Source: Zancudomyces culisetae (Eukaryota > Kickxellomycota > Harpellomycetes > Harpellales > Legeriomycetaceae). Taken from it: 18,891 nt of DNA. The stretch is from contig LSSK01000152.1 of the NCBI GenBank assembly GCA_001969505.1, positions 4,020 through 22,910 on the forward strand. The letters run 5' to 3'. Below, one piece after another: positions 1-8,373 of the stretch. The notes below the pieces were generated by a model, which saw only the letters and a list, made by a program, of their open reading frames with translations, was not told where the DNA came from and searched no databases. Every line of letters starts with the position of its first letter. Position 1 is the first letter of the stretch. A program made the translations under genes and the position numbers.

Positions 1-245
1 TTATTTGAAATCATTTGGAACAGGAATATAGCAAGATAAAGATAAATACCTTCAAATTCTTCATTCCTACATATCGCACATTTGTAGTATTCGATTTCCT
101 GAGCGACTTGATTCGACATTTTTGAGCAAATGCCATGTATCCATCCGCTACACTGATCACACTGGATCCAGAATTCATCAGTACATTGTTCGTTTTTTAC
201 TGGACTTACGCTTTTGCATATGATACAGATTTCCTCTTCAAACAT
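1..245 (-). CDS. PHD-finger protein, N-terminal exon (partial; possibly JmjC/Jhd1-like)
   Basis: Reading the minus strand from the ATG at 245 gives an open frame of 81 codons to the window edge. The predicted start carries a zinc-binding PHD pattern: C7-x2-C10, then FWIQCDQC with C29 and C32, GWIH with H37, C40, and YKCAIC with C56 and C59. The CDxC-xGWxH core is typical of PHD fingers, which usually read histone H3 lysine methylation in the nucleus. A PHD finger only a few residues from the start is the arrangement known in Jhd1/KDM7-type JmjC histone demethylases, so that family is a reasonable guess. No JmjC part is visible because the gene leaves the window. A possible 5' splice site (GGTATTTA on the minus strand, intron starting near 49) follows the last PHD cysteines, so codons 66-81 may be intron. 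The gene is divergent from SEC24, 1.8 kb away. Confidence 0.72.
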   Translation of the reverse strand, partial: MFEEEICIICKSVSPVKNEQCTDEFWIQCDQCSGWIHGICSKMSNQVAQEIEYYKCAICRNEEFEGIYLYLAIFLFQMISN

Positions 246-2084
246 TTTATCCTATTTAAATAATAGCTATTTTGAATTTATAGATTGTTGCATTATAAGC
301 TTATTTTTCGTGAGTTGGACTGAAAATTATTCTAGAAAAAAAATAAATAAATGCCAATCTGGAATAATCAAATTAATAAATGAAGCTAGTACCGATTTTT
401 TCTTATTTTTGGAGTGATTCAATTTCGTTGGTCTAATTTCAAAATTAATATTTTTGAGTTAGGTAAATGCGAAATGTATAATTTATTTTGAAATCCTTGC
501 TTTTTGGTCTAATACTTTTTCTCCTTTCAAAAGTTTAGCTCTATGTTTCTAGGCTTATTTAAATATCATGAACAACCCAAACTATCTATCATGCGTATTA
601 TTCGGGCATTTTGATTTATAAAAGAACTCGGCTATGCTCAGAAAATCGTTTCTTAGTATGTCATATTTCGTATGATCCCTGGTAGTTTAGGCTGAGTTTT
701 AATATAGCTTTTCGGAGCATGTTTCAAACTACGAAAGTGTTCATATTACTTTTATGCCCTGTTCCTGATTTTCTCAATTCACTTAATTAACAACTTCAAT
801 GTTTGACTACTCGACAACATAGGTTCGGGTCATTATTAATCATCAGTTTTGTTATCTTATTCCTGACCTGTGGAAAAACATAGCGGGGGTACATAGTATA
901 CTAATGCATTTAACTGATAGAATCGGTCACTTTGAATTATACCACAACAAACAAGTAAAATGGAGAAATAATGTAGTAAAATTTCATGGTATACGTGAAT
1001 ACATGATTACAGTGCTTTTTGTACTGAGCCCTTCATTATTCCTTTTGGTATATGACCTTTCAACTATGTCATCATTTGTTTTCATTTTTTTAACCACCCA
1101 TTCAGTAAACCAATTTATCACATTTTTTTTCATACAGCTTTAGGATTTGAAATCTTTTAGCAAATCAAATACAACCAGATATTAATTAGAAACAAACTGA
1201 AATTCCTTTATGAAATTCTGCACCACAAAAAATAAAAAACCAAAAACTGGTGTAAATTACAAGTGAAATGTGTGAAAAAAAAGCGGCAGAATTAATTATT
1301 TTCAAGAGAACTAGTGAAAATGAAATTAACGGAAAGGGGAGTTTTGGAATAGACTATGTATACACAAAAAAATTCTAATTGAATGTTGATAGCTTAGATA
1401 ATAATACGTAAAGTTTATACATAGGAGCCTGAAGATTATCGAAGCTCTTTCTAGTTTACAAAACAAGAGCATTCTGTGGATATTTTCAAGTTATTCCACA
1501 AAAAAAAGACAAAAACAACGAAATAAAGGGGCTCGGGAATCGTTATTAATTTTGTATAGATTTGTTTCTTTATAATTGTCCATCTAATCTTGTTCGGAAT
1601 AGTAGGGAATAATCGGCACGGTCGTTGATGCGAGAATAAAATACATTCGGTGCTAATAGGAATCAACCGAAACTTAAAGGTAACACATTTGGTAATAGTT
1701 TATTTTTTTGAAATATTCAAGGGCGGAGCGGATAAAAGGTATATAGAGGCTATAGTAGAAATTTGTTTCAGGAATTTCAATTCAAAGAACAAAAAAAAAA
1801 TGCAAAAAATACTTTCAAAAGCTTTACTTTTCCTTTGTATACCACTTGATGTTCTGGATAAAACACACAATGGTCATTGATTTTCGGCGAATCCGATAAC
1901 TTGAAGATTCTGCCTATTACAACGAGTTTGAATGAACATTCTCTGTGTTTTTAGATGAGCATATTTTAAATCAGAAAACAAGAGTTTATTGCTAGCATCA
2001 ACATATACTTTATTAGCTTATTTCGGTTAACTAAAAAGCGGTGAAAACATTGAAAATAGAGGGAAAAGATAACACAATAGAAAG
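246..2084. other. AT-rich intergenic spacer between divergent genes
   Basis: This 1.8 kb stretch lies between the start of the PHD-finger gene (minus) and the start of SEC24 (plus), so it should hold both promoters. It is AT-rich with homopolymer A and T runs. The only open frames (around 904-1143, 1451-1666 and 1650-1880) are short, hydrophobic or lysine-rich low-complexity frames without recognisable motifs. I see no tRNA, rRNA or transposon signature. Confidence 0.6.
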
Positions 2085-5000
2085 ATGGAACATCCAAGAC
2101 CGAGTAAACCACAGATTAGCGAGGATTTAGTACCCAAGCGAAAAGAAAGTCCGTTTTCAGGGACCACACCACTCACTCAAGTCCACTCGAGGTCACAAAG
2201 CCCCGTAATAAATGCACCGTCAACAATACTAAAACCACAAGCAGTGTCAGGACAAGTAGGTTTCGGAGCAAGACCACGACCAGTTGTTGCACAGCCAGTT
2301 CCAACACAGCAATCTCCAGCACAACCAATAATTGCACAAAACCAACCGATAGTTGGCGGTCCTAATAGGGGGATTACCCAACGACCTGGTTTTACAAACC
2401 CCCAGACACAGCCTCCGATGAACAGACCTGGGGTAGCTGTACCTCAAAGACCACATATGATGAGCCCACAAACACAACCACCAGTTGTCAGACCTGCAGT
2501 AGTAGCTCCTCAAAGACCAAACATGACTGGTATCCAAAACCAACCACCAGTTGCAAGACCAGCCCATCAACCAGGATATCAATCACCCAACATGGCACAG
2601 CAGCAGAGTCAACTTATGACTGGAGGAGCACAAGCCATATCTCCTAGAATGCAACACGCGCAGGCAGCTGGCCACGATAAGTCGGGGTCGCGCAGGAGAC
2701 AGTATCCTCAACAGCAACCAATGGTGTATGATCAAACTGCAATGTATGGTACTCAACCAGCACCAGCAAAGGCAAAGGAGGGACTTCCCAAGCACATTGA
2801 TGCAACTGCAGGACCGCGAAAACCCGATTTGGCAACTGAACCGTTTTCAGTAAGTGAAGGTGACTTTTTTGTGCCCGGGGACAAAAGTGGCGCAATTAAG
2901 GCGGTGGCACCTCCAGCAGGGATGGGTAGACGAGAATCACCTCTTAGCACGATGGATTCTAGACAGATGTATTCAAACATGACCTCATCACCCATGCCTA
3001 GAGTGCCAGTAGCGGAGCAACAAGCAGCTATGACACAACAGTTTGCAAATATGGGCTTTGGGGGAGGATACCAAGATATGCAGATGAGCACTGTTTTGGT
3101 TGGACACCCCCAGATTCAGGAACTTGATGCTCCACCTCCACAAGCGACTCTGCCTCAGGGACTTCCATGCTGCCCATCGGAGAACTACCAGTGCCCACCT
3201 GAATACGCTCGCTGCACGCTTAACGCCATTCCCAAGACAGACAAGCTACTGAAGAAGTCCAAGCTACCATTTGGGGTTTTGTTTACGCCGTACTTGACTC
3301 AAGAAGACATACCAGGGCCGCCAGCAATTATGGAGATAGTTCGGTGTCGACGGTGCAGGTCATACATCAACCCGTTCATTTCGTTTACAGAGGGTGGAAG
3401 GCGGTGGAAATGTAATTTGTGTGATCTTGTAAATGACATTCCATTATACTTTGACTATGACAGTATCCAGAACGTACCAGTAAACCGGTGGGAAAGGACA
3501 GATATTACACACTCGGTTATAGAGTTTGTGGCACCAGCCGACTACATGGTGCGTCCACCTATGCCACCAGTATACTTCTTTATAATAGATGTAAGTAATC
3601 CAGCTGTGCAGCTGAATGTTCCTGAAGTGGTTGGAAATGTCCTACTTGAGTGTTTGGATGCCATCCCAAATTCTGACGAAAGAGCAAAAGTCGGGTTTAT
3701 AACTGTAGATAGCAGCATACATTTCTATCTGTTAAATCCCGAATCTACCGAACCTCATATGCTGGTGCTCTCTGACTTTGATTCACCGTTCCTTCCATCC
3801 CCATCCGACTTGTTGGTCAACTTACATGAATGTCGTCCTGCCATCGAATCACTTTTGACAAAGATGGGGGACATGTTCCGCAAAAACGTGTCTGTAGGAA
3901 ATGCTTTGGGGCCTGCCATTTTGGCTGCTCAGCAACTGCTCGCCCCTATTGGCGGAAAAATAATTGTTATGCAAAGCTCTGTACCCACCATTGGAGAAGC
4001 GGCAATTACCGTCAGAGACGACAGGAAGGGTCTGGGCACACCAGCTGAATCCGAGCTATTGAAGCCACAAAATTCTTGGTACAAAAACATAGCTGCCGAG
4101 TGTTCCAGATCGCAAATAGCCTTTGATACCATCTTTTTCGGCCAACAATCTCTTGAAATCCAAACCGTGTCCTGTCTGGCTCGCTACACTGGTGGCTCAA
4201 TCTTCTTCTATCCATCCTTTATAGGTACTCGTGAACCCGAGGTTGAAAGATTCAAAAACGAGCTGCTTAACCACTTGGGCTCTGTTATTGCTCTTGAAGC
4301 TGTCTTTAGAGTTAGGGCCTCGAGAGGTATCCGACTATCTTCGTACTATGGCCACTTCTTCCTACGCTCTCTCGACTTGCTCTCTCTACCCAACGTTATT
4401 CCAAATCACTGCTATGCCGTCGAGGCCGGAATTGAGGAAGATCTAAACGTTCCTGTTGTCTACTTCCAATCCGCACTTCTACATACCACTGTCAACTCTG
4501 AACGCCGAATCCGTGTTATAACCATGGCCATTCCTACCACCGAAAACATCCATAACGTCTTCCAAAACGCTGACCAGCTCGCTATCGCTGCCTTCCTTGC
4601 AAAAAAGGCTGCCGACAGAGCGATGGTAACCAAACTCGAAGATGCCCGCGAAGCCTTACAGTACAAATGTCTTGAGATTCTTTCCACTTATAAACAGGAG
4701 TGCACTCAGTCGTCTTCTGGTGCAACCACTCAACTTAAGGTTCCTAGAAACCTCCAGCTACTTCCTTTCTTGACCCTGGCCACTCTAAAACACCCTGCCC
4801 TACGCTCTGGAAATACTATCCCCATTTCTACCCGCATAAATGCTTTGAGTCTCTTCACCACTCTTTCTCCAGAACTACTACTATCCCCATACATAATCCC
4901 CAAACTCTATACTCTACAGCCAGGTGAAGATTATGACTCCTGTATAGTCCCCGTCTACCCTTCTGCAGAGTCCCTAAGCATCAATAGCGTCAACCTGCTC

Positions 5001-5354
5001 GTTTCTGGTCCAGATATCTTTATCTGGGTAGGCAGGGATCCTGATCCTTCCCTTTTGCACTCGCTGTTTGGTGTCCAAGACTCTAGGGCAATCAATCCAG
5101 GCCTATTTATTCTGCCCAAGCTAGATTACTTGTCTCATAAATTAAACGGCTTTGTTCATCAGTTGTATTTGAAACTCCAGCTCGCGTCTAGAGGGCTCTG
5201 GTCTCCCGTTACCTATATCTGCAGAGAGAATAGCGAGCCTGCTCTCAAGCTGTGGTTCTACCAGCAGCTGACTCTTGACAGAGATCCTGTTACTCCTAGC
5301 TATCAACAATACCTGATAGAAATACGAGATAAGATTAACAAGGGAAACATTTAA
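2085..5354 (+). CDS. SEC24: Protein transport protein SEC24 (COPII coat cargo adaptor)
   Basis: This 1089-residue intronless gene encodes the COPII subunit that pairs with Sec23 and selects cargo leaving the endoplasmic reticulum. Residues 1 to about 330 form a disordered Pro/Gln-rich arm that contains three imperfect 22-residue repeats (about 107-172). A four-cysteine zinc finger follows (CRRC at 421-424, CNLC at 443-446). Then come a Sec23/Sec24 trunk from about 490 to 730 (VYFFIIDVS near its start), a beta-sandwich about 733-815, an all-helical part about 828-930 and a C-terminal gelsolin-like domain about 935-1040. The order and length match family members (roughly 900-1,100 residues). 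The ATG at 2085 has a purine at -3 and G at +4, and I see no better upstream start. Codon choice changes strikingly between the 5' and 3' halves (see findings). Its 3' end converges on the small gene at 5665-6156. Confidence 0.97.
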   Translation: MEHPRPSKPQISEDLVPKRKESPFSGTTPLTQVHSRSQSPVINAPSTILKPQAVSGQVGFGARPRPVVAQPVPTQQSPAQPIIAQNQPIVGGPNRGITQRPGFTNPQTQPPMNRPGVAVPQRPHMMSPQTQPPVVRPAVVAPQRPNMTGIQNQPPVARPAHQPGYQSPNMAQQQSQLMTGGAQAISPRMQHAQAAGHDKSGSRRRQYPQQQPMVYDQTAMYGTQPAPAKAKEGLPKHIDATAGPRKPDLATEPFSVSEGDFFVPGDKSGAIKAVAPPAGMGRRESPLSTMDSRQMYSNMTSSPMPRVPVAEQQAAMTQQFANMGFGGGYQDMQMSTVLVGHPQIQELDAPPPQATLPQGLPCCPSENYQCPPEYARCTLNAIPKTDKLLKKSKLPFGVLFTPYLTQEDIPGPPAIMEIVRCRRCRSYINPFISFTEGGRRWKCNLCDLVNDIPLYFDYDSIQNVPVNRWERTDITHSVIEFVAPADYMVRPPMPPVYFFIIDVSNPAVQLNVPEVVGNVLLECLDAIPNSDERAKVGFITVDSSIHFYLLNPESTEPHMLVLSDFDSPFLPSPSDLLVNLHECRPAIESLLTKMGDMFRKNVSVGNALGPAILAAQQLLAPIGGKIIVMQSSVPTIGEAAITVRDDRKGLGTPAESELLKPQNSWYKNIAAECSRSQIAFDTIFFGQQSLEIQTVSCLARYTGGSIFFYPSFIGTREPEVERFKNELLNHLGSVIALEAVFRVRASRGIRLSSYYGHFFLRSLDLLSLPNVIPNHCYAVEAGIEEDLNVPVVYFQSALLHTTVNSERRIRVITMAIPTTENIHNVFQNADQLAIAAFLAKKAADRAMVTKLEDAREALQYKCLEILSTYKQECTQSSSGATTQLKVPRNLQLLPFLTLATLKHPALRSGNTIPISTRINALSLFTTLSPELLLSPYIIPKLYTLQPGEDYDSCIVPVYPSAESLSINSVNLLVSGPDIFIWVGRDPDPSLLHSLFGVQDSRAINPGLFILPKLDYLSHKLNGFVHQLYLKLQLASRGLWSPVTYICRENSEPALKLWFYQQLTLDRDPVTPSYQQYLIEIRDKINKGNI
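2403..2600 (+). repeat. Three imperfect 66-bp (22-residue) tandem repeats in the SEC24 N-terminal arm
   Basis: Units of 66 bp at 2403-2468, 2469-2534 and about 2535-2600 each begin with QxQPP and continue RPxxxxPQRPxM (the third unit has diverged in its second half). They lie in the disordered Pro/Gln-rich region of Sec24, which is known to tolerate length change in this family. Confidence 0.75.
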
Positions 5355-5664
5355 ACTACCATATCAAATAGCACTTTTTTTTTCTACACCTACGATTGTT
5401 TATTTTATTTATTTCTACTTTTTTTGAGAACTATTACTTTCTTCCCTACCATTACTACCAAAAATAAAAACTATACAAGTTTTTTCCCGCCTTCATTTAC
5501 ATATCTAAATAAAATTACATTCTAAGCAACATTTTAATCCTAATTCCAATTCTGAATCAATCTTTAAAAGAAAAGTTTTTGAATTCTAAGTTTTTGCTCA
5601 AGATCTTTGAAACATACATACACAATCAGAGTCATTTCATTCTCCTACTCACTCACTAACTCGG
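5355..5664. other. Convergent 3' spacer of SEC24 and the small lysine-tailed gene
   Basis: About 310 bp separate two convergent stop codons. The plus strand is T-rich (for example an 8-T and a 7-T run shortly after the SEC24 stop) and contains AATAAAA at about 5462, a possible polyadenylation signal. Nothing else is recognisable. Confidence 0.5.
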
Positions 5665-6156
5665 CTATCCGCTATCCTTTTTTTTCTTCTTTTTTTTATG
5701 TTTGGATATTTGTTCGGAATTCTTGCTTTTATGTCTATCTTTCTTTGTCTTTTTGACCTCAGCTCGTTCTAGCTCCTCCTCCAGAGATATCCTATCAGAG
5801 AATCGACCATCTACATCTAAATTGGAATCGATACAGTCATCGGCGACAATTCTAGGCCTTTTCATAGTGAAATTCGAATGCCGTTTCTCTCTTTGAACGG
5901 TTCTTCCAATTACATTATTCAAAAATGTTAAATCAGGCTTTGGTGGTCCAGAACGTCTGCTATGAGTATGGTATTTGGCCACGCCGCTTTCTCCGATAAT
6001 ATTTTTTGCCTTGTGTAGATCATTCATGTTTATGTCAAATTTGTTGTCAAAGTAGCCATCTACTCCGAATTTGGAATATAATCTGGCCTTTTTCTGCGTT
6101 TCGGCTTTTAGTATCTGTCGGATAGCATCATCGGTGATTGGAGGTTGGGTTGGCAT
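5665..6156 (-). CDS. Small lysine-tailed protein of unknown function
   Basis: An intronless ATG-initiated frame of 163 residues. I do not recognise the family with certainty. The N-terminal half looks like a folded or helical conserved protein: ITDDAIRQILKAETQKKARLY (split across residues 7-27), then FGVDGYF (30-36). A central segment has GPPKPDLTFLNNVIGRT (70-86), which resembles the KPNxxFLxxII motif I recall from small uncharacterised nuclear proteins of fungi, plants and animals, but the usual following acidic/His part is not obvious. A glutamate-rich helix (about 123-134) leads into a very basic tail (135-160) that includes seven lysines in a row, suggesting nuclear or nucleolar localisation and RNA association. 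The 5' end faces ACOX across a 1.9 kb divergent spacer. It is probably real because it is ATG-started, has balanced composition and is the only long frame here. Confidence 0.7.
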   Translation of the reverse strand: MPTQPPITDDAIRQILKAETQKKARLYSKFGVDGYFDNKFDINMNDLHKAKNIIGESGVAKYHTHSRRSGPPKPDLTFLNNVIGRTVQREKRHSNFTMKRPRIVADDCIDSNLDVDGRFSDRISLEEELERAEVKKTKKDRHKSKNSEQISKHKKKKKKKDSG

Positions 6157-8072
6157 ACCTTTTAGCGTAAACTTTGTATACTAATCTCGTCTATTTAAAA
6201 ATATTCAGTTGTTTTCTAGATTCTTGTTAAAACCTGCTATATGATTGAAAATTACTTGATTTAATGATAATTACGAAAAGGTAAAAATTACATGAATTGC
6301 TCGGATATTAACTAACTAGTAATTTATAATTCTTGAAATGCTCAGCAAATCAAGGAGAGGAGGGGGAGTTGTCAAAATATTAAAAGTCATAGGTGGGTTT
6401 GGAAAAGGAAGCAGGATCGTTCAAGTTCACGTAAAAAGAACAAGGCGGTAAATTTTCGGATAGAAAACTAATCGAAAAACTTTTGATAATGCCCAATTAC
6501 ATGTATCCAAAATAGCATTAGTTGGACAAAGAAAAAAATAAAATCAAGATGATTTAACGAACACACAAAGTCGATATAGTTTTTATAATAAAAATATGAC
6601 TACCAATACCAATATGAACTTTCTTTACTCACTCAAAGCGAGATGGTGTAAATATTCTGTTCGAAAAGACTGGGTGTGTGAAAATTCGGGTTGGAATCGG
6701 ATCTTGTGAATGCGGATGTGGAAATCCGTATCCAATGTAGTATGCACATAGTGCTAAGTATAGCTCATATAAAAAACAACATAAATAATGTTTTTGGCAA
6801 TAGTTAGTTTGGACTTATAGCAGTACAATGTAGCTGGCTTACAAGTGGTTTTTTCCTGCCATATAGTTTAATCCCAAACACCTTGGTTCATTCAGGGTAC
6901 TATAGTTCCTTTATATTATTTAATAATTTTTTATCTTTACACGCTGACTACTTGTGATTATTTGTTTATTCTTGTTTAAACTGATACTGGTATTCTCTGT
7001 ATTATAGTATCTATATCCAAATAATGATACCAAGTATATTTTCCGCTCTTAACTACACCATAACCGAATAGACAGTTAACAATCTGTAAAAATGATTGAA
7101 AAACAATGGAGAGGAAAGGAGGAGGAAGGGTTGTGTCTGGTGGTATGCTTTCTGCTCATTCTATTTGCTCTGGTGTTTTATTGCCCATCTATTATTAATT
7201 GCCGTTTTGGTTGTTTACTAGCATTTTCATGCGGATTTCTTTTTTTTTCTTTGTTAATTTCTTTTCCATTTTAGAGGATTGGATGAACATTACAAAGACA
7301 ATAGGCTGGTATAAAAAAAGCACATGCAAAGCAGACAAAAAAGTGAGAGAGAAGTGGGGGGTGAAGAAGAAAAATAGGCGAAGGGGGTGGTAGCATAGAT
7401 ATTTAAATACAGTGTCTTACAAGGAATAGGCAGTAAAAGATGGTTGATTCAAAGAGCGTGACCTAGGCGGAATATGAAAGTGATTAGAGGTAAAAGGAAA
7501 GATGGTGAAATGGTGAAAAAGTGTGAAAAAGTGTGAAAATGCGCATAAAATAAACAAGATTGATTGAATATCACTTTCACATGGTGCCCACCAGACTAGA
7601 ACCACATTCTCTTTGGTGAATAGGCCATTTGGGGTTTTTTTTTCGCAACATTTCTGTTTTTCAGTATGAACGTGCTTATGCATTTGTTTATGCTCGGATA
7701 TTTTCATTTGCTCGATTTTGGAAAAATAACATGCTCACATTCGATAAGCTGGGCTCATTTTAATAAATCCCTATCTTTTGTGTAAATACAAAGTTTATTC
7801 CTATTAGCAAAGCAAACATAAGGATAACTAGTAAAAAAAACAAAAGAAAATACTTTTCTTATCAAGTTTTCGGTTTTTAATAAACCTTTCTTAAAGGATA
7901 TAGTATTAGTAACTATAAATTGTATGCAGATTCCAAGTTGGATTTATAACACATAGTAGTAAACAACAGTTCACTAAACAACTCTAAAGAATACAGCAAA
8001 AGTATAATATACTGCAGTACAAACCCTAAAAAGTTAATCAGAATAATATTGAACAGATAAAAATACTGGAAA
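6157..8072. other. AT-rich spacer between divergent genes
   Basis: This 1.9 kb stretch separates the 5' end of the lysine-tailed gene (minus) from the acyl-CoA oxidase locus (plus). It contains overlapping short frames at 7092-7274, 7199-7393 and (minus) 7417-7707, made mostly of hydrophobic or His/Phe-rich low-complexity peptide without motifs. I call none of them. A purine-rich stretch at about 7305-7560 (GAAAA/GTGAAAAA runs) is the only compositional feature. Presumably it holds two promoters. Confidence 0.5.
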
Positions 8073-8119
8073 ATGGATAGCACAGGAGCAAAGGGTTCGG
8101 AAAAGAATTCAGCGGTATG
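8073..8119 (+). other. Candidate upstream coding exon of acyl-CoA oxidase
   Basis: ATG at 8073 (A at -3, G at +4) opens a 47-nt frame ending directly before GTAAGT at 8120, a textbook 5' splice site. Joining 8119 to 8370 (after the AG of TATAATATAG at 8360-8369) keeps the frame exactly: 47 + 4 nt give 17 codons ahead of the ATG at 8374. The model would add MDSTGAKGSEKNSAVCP to the protein (700 residues in total). Against it: the ATG at 8374 already gives an N-terminus of normal ACOX length, so the exon could be chance or 5' UTR. RNA evidence would decide. Confidence 0.4.
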
Positions 8120-8259
8120 GTAAGTGGTGTTATTGCTTGTAAGAGTGGAAATAAGAGAAATAAGAGCAAGGTGGTAGAAGAGTAGATTGGTAGAGAGGCA
8201 AAGAAATAGTGTGTTTCAAGAAACATAATGATAGATGTTAGCATAAAAATAAACTCAAG

Positions 8260-8297
8260 CCCAAACCCAAACCCAAACCCAAACCCAAACCCAAACC
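8260..8297. repeat. (CCCAAA)n hexanucleotide array, G-quadruplex type on the minus strand
   Basis: Six CCC tracts separated by exactly AAA (starting at 8260, 8266, 8272, 8278, 8284 and 8290), followed by a partial unit. The minus strand is therefore six GGG tracts with 3-nt loops, a canonical G-quadruplex pattern. It sits 77 nt before the ATG at 8374, in the ACOX promoter/leader, or inside intron 1 if the upstream exon at 8073-8119 is used. Confidence 0.9.
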
Positions 8298-8373
8298 TCA
8301 GCGTACAAGTATATTATCACTTATAAGTGTCTTAATTATAGTCACATTTTAAAACGATGTATAATATAGCCCA

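Noticed and set aside
904-1880. Small frames upstream of SEC24
   Set aside because: No recognisable motif, AT-driven composition. A TACTAAT-like word near 899 and a CATACAG near 1133 look like intron signals, but no exons could be matched to them.
7092-7707. Short frames at 7092-7274, 7199-7393 and minus 7417-7707 as genes
   Set aside because: Low-complexity hydrophobic or His/Phe-rich content, mutual overlap and no motifs.
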